A DNA stretch of 64,000 nt from Diogma glabrata. Lineage: Eukaryota; Arthropoda; Insecta; Diptera; Cylindrotomidae. How positions within the stretch are numbered: the stretch's first letter is position 1; each line of letters begins with the position of its first letter. The stretch lies in assembly GCA_963693315.1 (NCBI GenBank), contig OY856188.1, positions 268,889,114-268,953,113 on the forward strand, given 5' to 3'. Shown in pieces: positions 1 to 13,402 of this stretch. The notes under the pieces are model-generated. The model saw nothing but the letters and a program-made list of their open reading frames with translations, had not been told where the DNA came from and ran no database searches. Made by a program: the position numbers and the translations under genes.

Positions 1-1905
1 TTACCTATTCCATAAATCAACTTGATTCTCGATTGGACCGCTTTGAGCGTAATCACTCAAATAGTTCACATGAACGCAAACAAAGCTCGTCTTTTTGAAG
101 GATGTATAACAGATCGTTCAGGCCTTTTGCCAAAAAAGTTGAAGGTGGCAAAGGCGAAGATGAAAAAAGGTGGCAAAAACGATACGGACAAAAACCTAAA
201 CATTGCACAAAACGATGCTAATCTTACAAACCGGTTTTAACGGCATTCGGAAAATTAAAACGCTCCACCACATTTATGGCAAACGACACTTATAATAATT
301 GCCGTACATTTGTCCTTTGTCGGGAAAACATAACTCAATTTCTCATAGACAAAGGTTGCTGATATATCAGTAATCCCTACTATTTATTTTCGGAATCTTA
401 TCAGGAATGATTTTCAAGTTATGGTACCAGACTTATGGTACCAAACTGCTATGTCTTGATTTTGGCTTTCATCGTGAACAGCATAATTCTATCGTATTCA
501 CATTAGTTAATATACCGCATAGCGATTAGCAATTACGGTTCCATTTCATTTACATAGTTTTTGACAGACTCATAAGAATGCTATACTGTCTAAGTAATGC
601 AGCACAGACCTTACAGTGATTCATGGATGAAGTGAATAGTGACCAATCCTTATGGCCTGATATCTTGATGGCTAACAAGAACGAAGACGTGCATCAAAAG
701 CATCTACGGATTCTTTTTAAGCGCTTATCACGGTTCGATATTATTATCCAGCTCTCAAAATGCGTATTTGGCGTCAAACCTCTGCATTTTCTTAGTTATA
801 AAAGGTATGTAGACGGTTTTTTAACATCTGAAAAAAGAATTGTGGCTCTTAGATGGCTCCTAAACCAACATCTATTCGGCATGATCAGCGTCTTGTGGGA
901 ATTGTCAACTATTACCATAGGTTTTTTACCACAATTGGCTGATGTTCTTTCACCAATGCATACTCACATTGATGCACTCATTAAAAGAGCTAAGAAAACA
1001 ATTTTGACCAGCCGAATCTAGTGCAGTTATTGACTTAGCCAAACAAGCACCCATGCATACTGCTCTCCTAAATCGTTGACCATAAAATGCTTTATAATGC
1101 CTTAAAGCGTATGCTTCAGGTACTGCAGTTAATGTAGTATTAGAGCACAGTATGTATGAAGGTCGCAAGTTCAATGTATTCACAAACCACAAATCCCTTA
1201 TTTCAGATACTGCATCTAAGACTAAAAGAATCTTCAGACAGGCCGATTATTTAGATTTTCCAGTTAAACTTTTATCCAGTCAAACGAAATGTGATGGTAG
1301 ATACATTATCAAAGATTTTCGAAGAGAAAGCCATTTCTTCAACTGGATAGGACGTCTGTCAACTTGTTATGCTTCAAGAGTCCGACACTGAACTCCTTGA
1401 CTATATATAAGGAAAAACGGTTTAATTAAAAACATAAACTTAAACTTTTAACCACTAAAATTTCAAAATAAACCAATTTGGTATGATATCTCTTCTGTAA
1501 AAATACGTCCGTATATTTCTAATTTCACTCCATAATTTATATCAAAACGGTGTGCGTTCTACTCAGACGCTAATATTTTCTCGTTACTTATGACCATCAA
1601 TCAACCATTGTCACACAAATTTCAATATATTTTAACAACTGTTGACCGATTTACAAGGTAACCGGTAGCAATTCCACTGAAAAATATGCGGGAGACAATA
1701 TTAGCCAAACTCCTAGTCAATCAGCACATCTCGAACTTTGGAGTTTTATTAAATATAACCGCGAATCAAGGTGTGCAATTAAAATTTTAGTTATTTTTAG
1801 AGTAAATATTGCTGTTTGGTTCACATCGAATTTACACGACAGCTTACAAGCCTAAAGCCAATGGGATGGTAATACGTCCATCGACCACTAAAATCGTGAC
1901 ACACT
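1..1905 (+). pseudogene. Decayed Ty3/gypsy gag-pol remnant
   Basis: A gypsy-type polyprotein can be followed in order through many frameshifts and stops. About 150-235 resembles the Cys/His-rich end of gag (RYGQKPKHCT..C.SYKP). About 305-400 gives FLIDKG followed by a broken DISVIP, the retroviral-type protease active site with its Thr lost. About 570-830 is reverse transcriptase (AAQTLQ, FMDEV, DILMANKNEDVHQKH, SKCVFGV); the catalytic YLDD box is degraded to WPD. About 1150-1250 is RNase H (EGRKFNVFTNHKSL, Asp changed to Asn). About 1630-1900 is integrase (YILTTVDRFTR, ITANQG, AYKPKANGMV). Part of the RT fingers and the integrase zinc finger appear deleted. The element starts before the window and no LTR is visible. 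It cannot be functional. Assignment to Ty3/gypsy rests on motif order; the exact family is not determined. Confidence 0.8.
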
Positions 1906-3180
1906 CCCCGTTGTTTTAATTAGCATGCATTTTTCATAAAAATCTGACCCAATATAATACTTATAATACCTAAAAATCTGACCCACTATATAATTGTTCT
2001 GACCTTTCTAGTTTACAGCCCTATTCCGGTGCATCATGAAATAGGAATTGAGAAAAAAATTATAAAATTTTTTCATAATTAGAATTGCCGTATTAGAAAT
2101 AATTAATTCGTATTAGTACGTAATTCTTTCTATGTATTGCACTTTTTTTCAATGCACAGGGAAATTCCGAAATACCAGTAGGTACGTCGGGCCGTGTTTA
2201 AAAACATGCAATACGTTCCTCAAGACCTTCAAATACCTAAAAGACTTCTCAAGACGATATTTACATTCCGAAAAACGTATCGGAATTCGATTACGTTTTT
2301 GTTCGAGTTGATAAAGTCAACGGTGGCTTATTATAACAATATGGCTTTTTACCACCTTATAGTCATAAGACGTTTGGTGAAGAATTTTTTTTATTGAGAT
2401 AAATCGAAAAAAAAGTTTATTTTTCCATAGACTGACTTAAACCGGAACATATGACGGACACTTGTGAGTCAAAATCAAAAAAAAAAATTAGTTACAGCGC
2501 AACGATTTAGAAAGGTTCATATTTATTTTTTCATTTTATCAGAATTACAGACAAACGTATTTTCACATCCAAATTAATTGTTGTGGTGTAGCAGAACTTG
2601 TATAGTTAAAAATTTAAATGGTTTATTGTCAACAGGAAGAACCGGGTATCATTTCCCAATAAAAAACCGGGTATAGTAATACTTATTTTAAAACAAGATC
2701 AATTTGAGTAATTTTAGCTTAGTATGGCCGGGTACTAAGATCGACACTTTATGGTAATACCTTCTATAATCTATCAGACAAAAAAGTGATTCCCCGTTTG
2801 GTTGTCTTAAGTAACAAACAGTTCACTAGATTTTCGTCTCAATTAATAAATTTCTGATGATAATTTGATCTTTTATTATCAGGGATTCAATCCTTAATGT
2901 ATCTTAAGAGCATCTATTCCCGCATGGAGGGAACCTCAACCACGCGTACTGCTGTCCTTGCTATTAGCATACTAATTATTGTAAGATTTCCTATACTACT
3001 GGCAATAGCAGTGAAATAGCACATACCAAGGTAAAATATTAGGAGTGTCAGCGGATAAACAGTGTTCAGTCAACGGTAGCTTTCTTCATATTTATTATGG
3101 AATTTGCCTTAATGATGGCATGATATTGCTTCCTCAAATAATCGAGGATATAACGCAAGGATATAATCATTTAAAAAGAC
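1906..3180. other. No gene seen; AT-rich spacer
   Basis: Beyond the integrase remnant the sequence is AT-rich with no recognisable protein motif. Short open frames (67 codons at 2194-2397 and the first part of 3045-3257) have no family signature and are of the size expected by chance. Confidence 0.5.
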
Positions 3181-3245
3181 AGTGCGCTACATGTGCTTAC
3201 GATAATTCCTACTACATAACACATTTTATTAGAAAAAAGTCAGAC
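3181..3245 (+). pseudogene. LINE 3'-terminal scrap
   Basis: The translation CAYDNSYYITHFIRKK matches the end of two better preserved LINE remnants in this window (CDTYCNSYYATLFIKK near 28960 and CDTYSKPYYTKLFILKK near 37780). It is probably the last few dozen codons of a 5'-truncated copy of the same non-LTR retrotransposon family. Nothing upstream can be aligned by eye. Confidence 0.4.
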
Positions 3246-3539
3246 AAACGCGAATAAGTTCTGCTCGTCAAGGGTTCCATGAATGTAAAGAACACAATAT
3301 AAAAATAGTTGAAATTAAGTTGTGTTGTAAAGTTTTTATATAGCCAGACCAAAGACACATAAAAAATAAATGTTTCATCGTAGATATCAATAGTAAATAT
3401 TAATCTCATCTAAATTGATCGAAATGATACAAAAAATATTACTTTAGGTTAAATGGTATCGATATAGCTGTTTATGGTAGCTAAGGAACGACTCAATTCT
3501 GTTAATCAACGACAAAATTTAGCGGGCGGGAGGTGTAAA

Positions 3540-4095
3540 CACTAAAAATAGGAGTTTTTGACAATAATTCAAAGACTGTGCATCGCAAAATTCTAAAAAA
3601 AATTGTAATGTTTCATAATTTTGGTGCTCTTTCAAATGAGAACCACTATGTAGGTCAAAATACCCGTTTTCAGTCTTCCCCACTCCCATCCCCTAAACAC
3701 ACAGAAATAAAATACTTTGAGATTTCGCTATATTTTTCGTTAAGGATTTATCAAATTTCCCATCTCTACGAATTTTTTTATTTTAAATTTTTCTGTCAAT
3801 CAACGAAGAAATGTAGGGAGGGGGATCAACTTTTTGTTGCACTCTTTTGACAATAATTCAAAAACTGTGCATCGCAAAATTCTAAAAAAAATTGTAATGT
3901 TTCTTAATTTTGGTGCTCTTTCATATGACATCCCATTCATGTGGGTCAAAAAACTTTTTTTTCACCCTTCCCCACTTCCAGCCCCTAAACACACAGAAAT
4001 AAAATCATTTGACACTTCACTATATTTTTCGTTAAGGGTTTACCAATTTTTTTATACCTATGATTTTTTTAAAATTTTTCGTTCAATCATTATAA
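3540..4095 (+). repeat. Satellite-like array, about two ~289-bp units
   Basis: The segment GACAATAATTCAAA(G/A)ACTGTG recurs at 3560 and 3849, a period of 289 bp, and the whole unit between them repeats with moderate divergence. Shared landmarks include GCATCGCAAAATTCTAAAAAAAATT, then TTTTGGTGCTCTTTC, then CCCCTAAACACACAGAAATAAAAT. The same unit occurs at 5585-6130 in this orientation and at 50600-52145 reversed. Open frames inside it are by-products of the repeat. Confidence 0.85.
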
Positions 4096-5584
4096 CGGAA
4101 TCTGGGATGCAGATACCGTTATGCCAGGATTTGTATATACCAAGAAACTAAACGCCAGTATGGCCTTTGACCAGAAAAATCTCTATAAAAATTTAGTTTA
4201 ACAGACCATGGTGGTCCTAATACAATTCATAAAATTGAAATTTTCAAAGAAAAATATAAAAAAAATATAAAAATAACTTGCTTATTGATAGTTGAATGTA
4301 TGGTGGATGTTGAATGTTGTTCGACTTTCGTCCCTGTATGTCGTCTTATATTCCCAACTCTCCAACGAATTTTCCTCAAACATGTACAATTAATGATGGT
4401 GATATGCAATCACTAGATATACGAATACGTTATGGAGGCACAACTTCTTATCATTTTCCATCCAGCTTATAAAACTTGATATTTAGATATTTATATTTAT
4501 TTATTTGTATGTGGACGAAGAACTGCAATATATTGCTGAATGTTTCAAAGCGAAAAATTACCTGTTCCAAACTGTAATGTTGTACAGATAAAGAAAAAGA
4601 CAAAATCCACAACTTCGATTTTAATTGATTTTATTTTCTGTATTTATGTTTTATCATGGAACACTGTTGCAAATCACAGAAATTATATATATAATTTTTC
4701 TTTTATTGGTTCAAAGAAAAAAACTACACACGATAATATCATCAAATTATATAATTTTGAGTTTTATTTTTATTTAACTTTAAATCGTGGCTTCTCTAAT
4801 TAATTTTAGATTAATTTACATTAAATTTTTAGATCCTGACTCTTAATCCTATTAATCAACAGATCATCAAAAAGACAAAACACAAAACATAAATTAATTT
4901 TTTTTCGTTTTACAAATATTTTTTTTTCATTAATAATCTTTAATCGATTTTTTGTTATTTCTTTTTGATTTTAAACAATCGAACTTGAACCAATTTAATT
5001 TTTAATTAATTTATATTTTTTTGTTTTAATATCAAAAACCAACTGAACGAAAATTAAGCAATATCTAGTATTAATAATATTTAATCTTAGGAGTAAACAA
5101 GACAAAAAGTTAATGCAATGCAGGGCCGTCTCTTTCTTTCGTTATAATATCAAAATAGAAAACTAGTTTCTGTTAAGGTTTTGAAGATTTTTATAGAAAT
5201 ACAATTGCAGGAGTAAAGATCTAATATTCCTGTTTCATTTTTTCTCATTTAAATATAAAACAGATTAAAAAAAATTACAAAGGAAAAGTTATGTGATTAC
5301 GTTTATTATGATATTTTTCTATTCCAATGTGCGTCGTCCTTTCATTATTTTTTTATTTACGTTGGATAATAAACTTTTCTATTGCAGTGTGCAATGTCCG
5401 ATTTTATTTATATAAGTTGTGATCTGTCAAAAGGGAATTACGACAAGACACAACATATAGGTAGATAGCTCGACAATGGGATGTATAGGATCGATTAACT
5501 AGAATCTAATATTTGCTGATAATGCAGTCGTTCTAGCTGTCTGATCTGTCAAGCCCTATACTTCAGTCAACCCACCCTACACAG
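4096..5584. other. No gene seen; very AT-rich spacer
   Basis: Homopolymer-rich sequence without protein, RNA or element signature that I can support. It lies between two arrays of the same repeat, so it may be an unrecognised part or insertion of that repeat locus. Confidence 0.5.
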
Positions 5585-6130
5585 AACCAAATTGCGAGCA
5601 TAACACAATCAACGAAGAAACGTAGGGAGGGGAGACCAACTTTTTGTTGCACTTTTTTGACAATAATTCAAAAACTGTGCATCGCAAAATTCTAAAAAAA
5701 GTTTTTGTGTTTCATAATTTTAGTGCTCTTTCAAATGACTTCCCCACTCCCATCCACTAAACAAACAGAAATAAAATCACTTGAGGCTTCGCTATATTTT
5801 TGGTTAAGGTTTTATCAAATTTCCTATCTCTGTGAATTTTTTCAAATTTTTCTGTCGATCAACGAAGAAACGCAGGGGGGTGTCAACATTTTTTTGCACT
5901 TTTTTAACAATAACTCAAAAACTGTGCATCGCAAAATTCTAAAAAAAAATGCATTGTTTCTTAATTTTGGTGTTCTTTCAAATGACACCCCACTTGACCG
6001 GGTTTTAAATGGTGTTTTTACCCCTTCTCATATCAACCCCCTTAATAAATATAATTATTAGTATTCGGTACTTTACTATATTTTCCATTAAAAACCTACT
6101 AATTTTTCTACCATTCAAAGTACTTTTAAG
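5585..6130 (+). repeat. Satellite-like array, about two diverged units
   Basis: Two more copies of the ~289-bp unit begin near 5659 and 5907 (spacing about 248 bp, so the first copy carries a deletion). Both retain ACTGTGCATCGCAAAATTCT and the TGCTCTTTCAAATGAC-type block (TGTTCTTTC in the second). The second copy loses similarity after about 6060. Confidence 0.8.
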
Positions 6131-6515
6131 ATTTTCGATTACTTAGGCTCGCAGCTACTCAAGGAAAGGAAACATACAGAAAACGCCATTATTTAGAATT
6201 AAAGTTCAAAATTCCAAAATATATTTTTTAGAAATACTGCGAATCCCTTTCATATGAAAGCCTACTTGAACCGATAAAAAAATGTATTTTCTCAAAGGCC
6301 TCACTTCGTAACCCTGTTAACCAAACGAAACCCATTTTATTTATTTTACAACTCCTCATTTTGTGTGGATAGGTTAGTTTTATATGCATGCCAAATTTTA
6401 GGTTCATTGGGTTTTACAGTATTCGAGATAATCAAAATAATGTGAGAGAACACGTTTTATTCTCACCAACAGTGTTCCGTATAAAAAATGAAACCCTAAA
6501 AATATGAATAATATG
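6131..6515 (-). repeat. Dispersed repeat linked to the satellite
   Basis: The reverse complement of this stretch aligns with 50066-50400. Common blocks are AGGGTT(C/T)C..TTTTTT(A/T)(A/T)ACGGAACACT, TTGGTGAGA, GATTATCTCG, AAAACTAACCTAT and a final ATGAAAGGG. In both places it sits beside the 289-bp array with the same relative orientation, so the two look like parts of one larger repeat family. No coding capacity is seen. Confidence 0.7.
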
Positions 6516-7560
6516 AATATGATAGTTATAAGGAGAAAGTCCTAACAGGTACTATAGAAATCAAAATGCTAAATCTATGTTGTGTTATCTGGATAACTTG
6601 CGAAGACTTTACGTAAACTTATAAATTTTATGAACTTTTTTCATTGCATTTGAATTATTTCGGATTTATCACAACAATGATTTTACAAAGTTACAAGCTA
6701 TACCTGTACGTGTAGCATTGCAAATATAAAACTTATGCGATCAACAAAGCGTTTGTGTAAACTCACATTTACAAAGCATTAATCCAATCTGTGCTAATCT
6801 ATGTATGTAAAAGCTGTATTGACAACCATCAATTGTAGAATCCTATCTACGATCGATAGAAATATCATACAAATAATTTATGTAAATATATTTACATATA
6901 AAGTTCCTGAAAATCACGGAAAGTTCCTTGGTTCTATGGCTATAATTCAAACAAATAAAAATAACAAAAACTTTCTTACTTCTTATTACAGTGAATCAGC
7001 CTAACATTTAAATTTCTGGTGAAAAATAAATAAAAGTTACCTGTATTGTTAAATATGAATAGCTTCACTTTGATTATTCCTCTACTTACAACTTACTCTA
7101 CATAAAGTTTTAAGAAATGTCACTTTCTCAAGTAATTGAAATTTGTCACTCTACGCCATATTCTTAAATTAGAAAAGACTAAAATTAGCATAGTTGAAAT
7201 TTTTAATGTTTGGTGTTCTTTAAAAATAAAAGAATTATTCGTTATCAAATTCTGATTCAACACTAACAATTATTTTTCGAAAGAATATTGTGCAAATGGC
7301 AAATGTGAATTACTCTGATATAATCCAATGTAAAATTATAATTGAATTTTACTGCTTACTGTTAATTATATTTAATTGTAAAATAACATCTCTAAATAGC
7401 CGAACTGGTGACCTCTATAAAGAACAGGTATTTTTTTTTCTTTATTACCAGGAATGTTTGTTTTCTTAAAATTGTAAAAACTTGTTCTGTTTATTATTGT
7501 TAATATTTTTTCCCTCTCCAATCGCAATACTTTTATTAAATTTTTGTTGTTTTGTAAAAT
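6516..7560. other. No gene seen
   Basis: AT-rich sequence with only short chance frames (for example 67 codons at 6801). No motif recognised. Confidence 0.5.
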
Positions 7561-7990
7561 TTATTGGTCGGGATCTGCGGGTTTGTTGTCTCAAACCAGC
7601 ACGCTACTGTGGTGTTATGCGCCGCAATACCCCTTTACCTAGTTGCCATCATAACTAGGCTATCCTGTCGTGCGTGCACGTTCTCAGCACTTTACGCAAA
7701 TCCAACAGAAAATTTAAAAACTGCTGTTTCTTCCAATCCCAATCCGAAAACCTTTAAGCTTAAGCTTAGATACCGCAAGTTAGCAGCAACTGGAATTCCA
7801 TTAGAACAACATATTGCCACTATAGTACCTTGGAGACTGTAATGTAATTGAATACATTAAACCTAACCGAATTAGTTGGTTTGGTCATGTACCAAACTCC
7901 CTATGAAACAGAATTGAAGGGAGTGTTAAAATTGAAGTCAATTAGAGCAGGAACAAGTGGAACGAACCCTCAACAGATCAGTCCGATGGA
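7561..7990 (+). pseudogene. Probable LINE RT C-terminal scrap
   Basis: Around 7850-7920 the translation IKPNRISWFGHV is like the KRIRWFGHV block that closes the reverse transcriptase ORF of several LINE groups, where it is followed by a basic stretch. Stops follow directly. The upstream 92-codon open frame (7564-7842) is less AT-rich than its surroundings but has no motif I recognise; it may be the same relic in another frame or unrelated. Confidence 0.35.
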
Positions 7991-9724
7991 GGTAAAAAGA
8001 ATAATCTAACTGACGAAAGATTATTCAGTTTTTCACACTAGTTTTTGCATACCGGTAGACGGAGCTATCGGCAGAAAAAGTATTTTTATTGAACCTAATC
8101 GCAACAAACAAGCCATTTTTTTGATTGGATCGAAAAATGAGTTCATGGAAGTAGACTTCTCCAGCTTATCATAATATAAATAAACCCGTAGATAAAGAAC
8201 GGCAACAAATTATAATAAATGTGGTACATATAAAAGTATAAAACTTAATATAAATCATATTCTATATCAGAACAAACTATTTCCACTTAACAAAACAAAC
8301 ATCTACCCAACATATCTCATTTACTTACATTAAATAATTTACAAAATATTCACCATCAATCAAAAATCTCATTTGTTACTGTAACTCTTTCAATGTTAAT
8401 TTTTCATAAAGATTCCTCTCCTTGGTTTGCATTCGCAGCCATCAACCAGAATTGATCATTAATTTTAGTTGACATTTTTATTCCGAAATCATTTATCACA
8501 AAAAAAAACATCTTAAAATCATTCGACTAAAATGACAAGGTTTCTCATTCATTATTTTTATTATATTTCTATGGTTGTTCTAGTTCAGCAAAGAAAAAGG
8601 ACAAACCAACTATTAATAACAAATTAGAATAATAGTAATAAAAATAAAAAGACGAACAATAGTTGTACTTACCAAAACACAAATAACCAAGTTTTCATCT
8701 TATATAGAACAAAAGGAAATAGAAATTTCCTTTTTCTTACCATACTTAAGAAAAGCAAACAAACAATAAACCGAACATAAAAAAAAAAGAAAATTAAAGA
8801 AAAAAAATTTTTCAACTCAACGAGACGATTTTCTTTTCTTTTCTGTGGTCAAGAAAAACAAACAAAACAAACATTTTTCTTATTGTCGTATTTGTATTTT
8901 TTTTTGTTTGTTCCATAAAACAATTATCTAAAGCTTTTGGATTTCAAGTTATATATTTTCCTTGTTCAATATATCTTAGAATTTTTTTTGTTGTATCTGG
9001 CTTTCAAGATGTCAACACTCTGTATTTATTTGTTATTTAATAATAATAAAGGTTTTGATATTATTCTAACTTGACCGTAACGAAAGTATATGTTGGTGAT
9101 ATATTTTATTTTGGTAGATGGGGTGACAGTGATTTTAATTCCTAATGGTCATACTGAGATTATAATCGTTTATTAAACGATGTTTTGATTTCTATAGAAA
9201 GTAATTTTATATATGTCAACTGAAAGGTCTAACGTGTTGTTTATTTTCAAATTGCATTGGGAATAACATCCTAGCACGTAATTTGCAGTGGTAACTAGGC
9301 AAAGTTATGTAGATTGGTAAAAAGTCACATTTCTTTAACTTAATTTAGATTAGTTTAAATTTTGCATCCAAAAGTTCTGAAGGAACCCAAAACACCCTCA
9401 ACATGGCTGATTGAAAGTTATGTTACTAACTTAACAAAATTAAATCTCAGTCTGAAGACTATATAGTAGGGTGTTCCACAAAAAACTAGTGAAATAGTTA
9501 TAGGCGAAAAACTGATTTTATCTAATGTTTTTTGCTCCTTAAATAGAGAAAATCCAATAGCGAGTGGAATATCATCCAATATCATTAAAGTTTTGTTTTT
9601 CAACATGCGTACATCGATTTTTCTCTTTCCTTCATTTAGAGTTTTGTTTCATTAATAAACTCGATGTTCGGAAATAGAAGTTTATCTACACGCGCCAGTT
9701 CGATATTTCGTTTACACAAGACAT
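7991..9724. other. No gene seen; AT-rich spacer
   Basis: Long A/T-rich tract including many oligo-A and oligo-T runs (8750-8900). The only frame of note, 62 codons on the minus strand at 9418-9606, has no recognisable content. Confidence 0.5.
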
Positions 9725-9732
9725 ATGCAGAC
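9725..9732 (+). repeat. 8-bp target-site duplication, left copy
   Basis: ATGCAGAC directly precedes the terminal TAGGGTGGCCC of the foldback element. The matching ATGCAAAC follows the other terminus at 15823-15830, seven of eight bases identical. Eight-base duplications are characteristic of hAT transposons (also P elements). Confidence 0.75.
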
Positions 9733-9831
9733 TAGGGTGGCCCTTAAAAACCGATTATTTTAATTTTTTTTATAGTACCCCCTAAATCGTTTCTAATGTT
9801 CCTAAAAATAAGTTGTGCAAAATTTGAGATC

Positions 9832-9855
9832 ATTCCGTATATGTTAACCCGTGCT
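9832..9855 (+). repeat. 24-bp LINE target-site duplication, left copy
   Basis: The 24 bases starting ATTCCGTATATG and ending CCGTGCT recur exactly at 14804-14827. The text before the left copy and after the right copy joins into the uninterrupted arm of the foldback element, as the mirrored arm at about 15680-15760 confirms. This fixes the LINE boundaries. Confidence 0.85.
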
Positions 9856-10419
9856 GGTTATATATAAATTAATCGTTCAATTGTTTGTTTTGTTTTCAAT
9901 AAGTTATTTTTGTGATTATACATGTTTATAAAGACTGTCAAATTGCTTTAGTGTGTTCAAAAAAATATATATAAAATTTGTTTGAATTGTGAAGCTGACA
10001 CTGAAATTGAGTGTTGAATTTTGTTAATTTCAATTCAATTCAATTCCTTTATTGAGACATTTTAGAAACATTCATTTTACAAGTATATTTTACAGCGGTT
10101 ACAAAAAAAAACTAAACATAGTTTGTTTTTATATGTTGGATACACTGACAAGAACTGTCAAGTGCTACCGTTTTTCAAAAATTGATTTTTTGATATATGA
10201 AAATTGTTTTAATTCAATTTACAGTATTTTCTCTAATTCAACTTATTATGAACTGTATCTGATTTACTAGAAAAATTTATGCTTGCTCAGGGCATTATAT
10301 GAAACGTTTTTTTCAGCATTTGAGCGCTGTTTATGAACTACATAAAACCAAAACTAATTTATTTACATATTTACAGGGAACAATAAAGTATTGTACTAAT
10401 TTAGATTGGTTGGTGCACG

Positions 10420-13402
10420 CCTATTCAGATCACGGAGCACGAAGCCAGGGTGTGTACTTTAACCTCTCAAGTGACTGGTATTTTTCGATTCGTAGAATTT
10501 ATTAAGATTTAAGCAGTTATTAGCTTGCAAAGACACGAGAGATTCTGTGTTTATTAAACTGATCGGTGACACGTAGTAGGTTCCGTTTTCCAGTGGAGTT
10601 GTGTCATTGTCGTGGTAAATGCTCCTCATAAGAGGGTTGGGGTGATGTTGCAGTCTTTTTAGTCTAGTGACGGCTAGATTGTAAGAGTATTGAAGAATAG
10701 GGGTTATTCCCGAATCTTTATAAATAATCTTGTTGTGTATATATTTTTTATTTTTCCTTCTAAATTTGGAGAGACAATGTCTGATGATTTTTCTTTCGAA
10801 GACAAGGAGTTCCTTAGCTACTGTGGGACTAATTGTGAACCAGATAGGGCAAGCGTAAGTTAAAATAGGTCTTATTAATGTTTATATACAAGAAGCTTAG
10901 TTTTGCTTTCAACATTGTTAGATGACAGAATTGGTTTTAGCAGCGCGGCTGCACCTTTAGCTTTGTTTATAGTGGCTCTCATATGTTGATTGAAACAGTT
11001 TTGTTTTGGATATTAACACCTAGATATTTGATCTTATCGACGGTTTTGACTTCGCTATTATTGATTTGGAGAGTTAATTGTTTACTTTCTCGTACAGCTA
11101 GATGGTGTCCTCTTCCACTTGAGTTTCAAAAGCAAATTAATTGGCATTTTTCGACATTAATATTTATTCTCCAGGTTTTGTAGAATTTTTGTATGAATGT
11201 AATGTATTTTAAGATCTTATCTAATGCAAGATGTGGTCTTTCGTCTTGTGCGAAAACTATAGTGTCATCAGCATAAAGAACTGTTTTGGAGTTATTGGAC
11301 AATCTAGTTGGAATGTCATGAATATAAGTGTTAAATAACCAGGGTCCAAGTATGGATCCCTGCGGAACTCCTGAATTCACTGGTATTGTGTTAGATTTCT
11401 GATTATCAATTTCAATAAAAAGTTTTCTATTTGTGAGGAAACTTTTATAATGCGGACTAAGTAAGGCGGGGTGTTGGCCCTGTGCAGTTTGTATATGTGA
11501 CCTTTCGGCCATGTGAGGTCAAAAGCTTTTTCGAGGTCTAAAGTGCAAGAGACTGTACATTTTCTGTTGTTTAGTTCTTTGACGATATTGTCATGGAGAT
11601 ATAAGAGCGCATGCTCTGTAGAGTGTTCTTTCCTGAATCCGAACTGTTCATCAGGGATGATATCAAAATTATCAAAGCAATTTAAACATTATTATTTTTT
11701 CCAGAATTTTTCCCATATTTGAGAGCATCGAAATTGGCCTGAAGTCTCTGATGTCGTGTGACGCGTTAGTTTTAGGGATAGGTATAAGTTTCGCTATCTT
11801 CCATGCATTTGGAAAGAAACCGTTATCCAAACAGTTGTTTATAATGATCGTTATGGGCTCTGCCAGTTGTTTAACACCTTTCCTGATGAAGTAGTTTGAA
11901 ATATTGTCCGGTCCCATCGATTTTTTAATTGTTTAGGGCTTTTATTGTGTCCGACGTAATCTTTGTATTACAGAAGAGTTCTAGATTACCCGGATTCAGC
12001 GCAGAGTTTTGCTGAGAGAATTCCGTCAATTCTTTTTCGTTGTCTCTTGAGATGTTATTCCATAAATTTATGACCTCATTTGTTGTGTTTAGATTATAGG
12101 TTGGGATTTTTTCCTTATATATTTCCTTGTAGAATTTGGCAAACGCGTTTAGTTTTTCGTTTAGGTCGATATAGATGTTATCACCTCTTTTGATTGGGTC
12201 TCTTGATACATTTATTTTGTCGCATTTCCCTACGGTAATCTTATTAATTTCCTTAAAAACTCGAGGTGAAGGTTTGATGGCCTCGAGTCTTCGTCTGAAG
12301 TTAGTATTCAGTTCACTCGAAATTTTGTCTTTTAGGCAGGTATTGAGACAATCGATTCTCGCTTTGAGTTCTTTGTATTCGGCATTGATTTTGTTTTTGT
12401 GTTTGCTAAATATCCTCTTTAGCTTGGTGGACCAGATTTGTTTTAATTTGAGCATCTTCTGTGCAACTTCAGATAGATTGGCGTACTTTAAATCCTTAGG
12501 TCTCATTTGTTTGGCATGTTTAAGATTTGTGTTAATAATTGCTACGTTGATCTCATTAATAGTTTTTTCAATTTCGTCGTTAGATAAACTCCTCGAGTGA
12601 GATATTTTAAGTTCGTGAGGGCAAAGCTTAGGTCAGATTTGTATGTATCCCAGTTTGTTTGTTTGAAAGATAAAATGTGGTTCTTAGTGTTTGTTAACGG
12701 GTTAAAATTTTTAATTGTGATGTTTAGTTGTATTGCAAAATGGTCAGATATTCCTGGTAAAGTAGAGCACTTATAGTTTAATTGATTGTCCGTTTTATGA
12801 AGACAATTGGACGATATTAAGAACATATCAATGAAGGAACCCGATCTCGGGAACGTTGGGTCCGGTGGGTTTACGATTTCGAAGTTCATCCAGTCTGGTT
12901 CCTCAAGTATATTTGATAATTGATTGCCATTCACGTTATTTACGCTATCTCCCCATCTTTTGTTTCTGGCATTGAAGTCCCCTCCAATGATTACCTCGTC
13001 TTTATTCTGTCATAAATTCAAAATGTTATCTAGGTCCTGTTTCATACCTTGACCAAGGTTACTGGGGATATAGATGGCCCCTTTTATCAGAGAGCGATTT
13101 CTCTTTTGAGCATCTATGTAATTTATGTCTATAAAGGTTGCCGATATTGACAGGCTCTCGAATGGAATAATTTTGAACTTTATGTTCTTTTTTATAAATA
13201 TTGCTGTGCCTACATTTTTATCTTGTCTGATGATGTTGAAATTTTCGAGGTGTAGCTTGTGTCTGCCATTAAGGTGGGTTTCTGAGATTAGAGCTGCAGT
13301 CAGGTTGATGTGTTTAATTGTTTCAAAAAAGTTGAAGGCGTTTGTGGTTGGATATTATTGAGTTGGCGTTCAAAGCTAAAATTGAAATATTGTTACAGCT
13401 CA
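10420..13402 (-). pseudogene. LINE ORF2 (endonuclease-reverse transcriptase), broken
   Basis: Reading down the minus strand, the APE-type endonuclease starts near 13402 (ISILALNANSI). It shows ISETHL, GGDFNARN (about 12975-12950) and a C-terminal PGISDHFAIQL (about 12750). A linker rich in Lys (12500-12300) leads to reverse transcriptase: GPDNISNYF, NAWKIAKLIPIPK and DFRPISML (about 11910-11720), then NSGVPQGSILGPWLFN, with the catalytic YADD at 11264-11275. The C-terminal region (YAIWFTISPTVAKELLVFERKIIRHCL-like text at 10860-10780) continues to about 10420. At least four frame breaks separate these parts. The protein would nick target DNA and copy the element RNA; this copy cannot do so. 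Confidence 0.85.

Noticed and set aside
12175..12600. 141-codon plus-strand hydrophobic frame
   Set aside because: Antisense shadow of the LINE ORF2 linker, which is Lys-rich on the minus strand.
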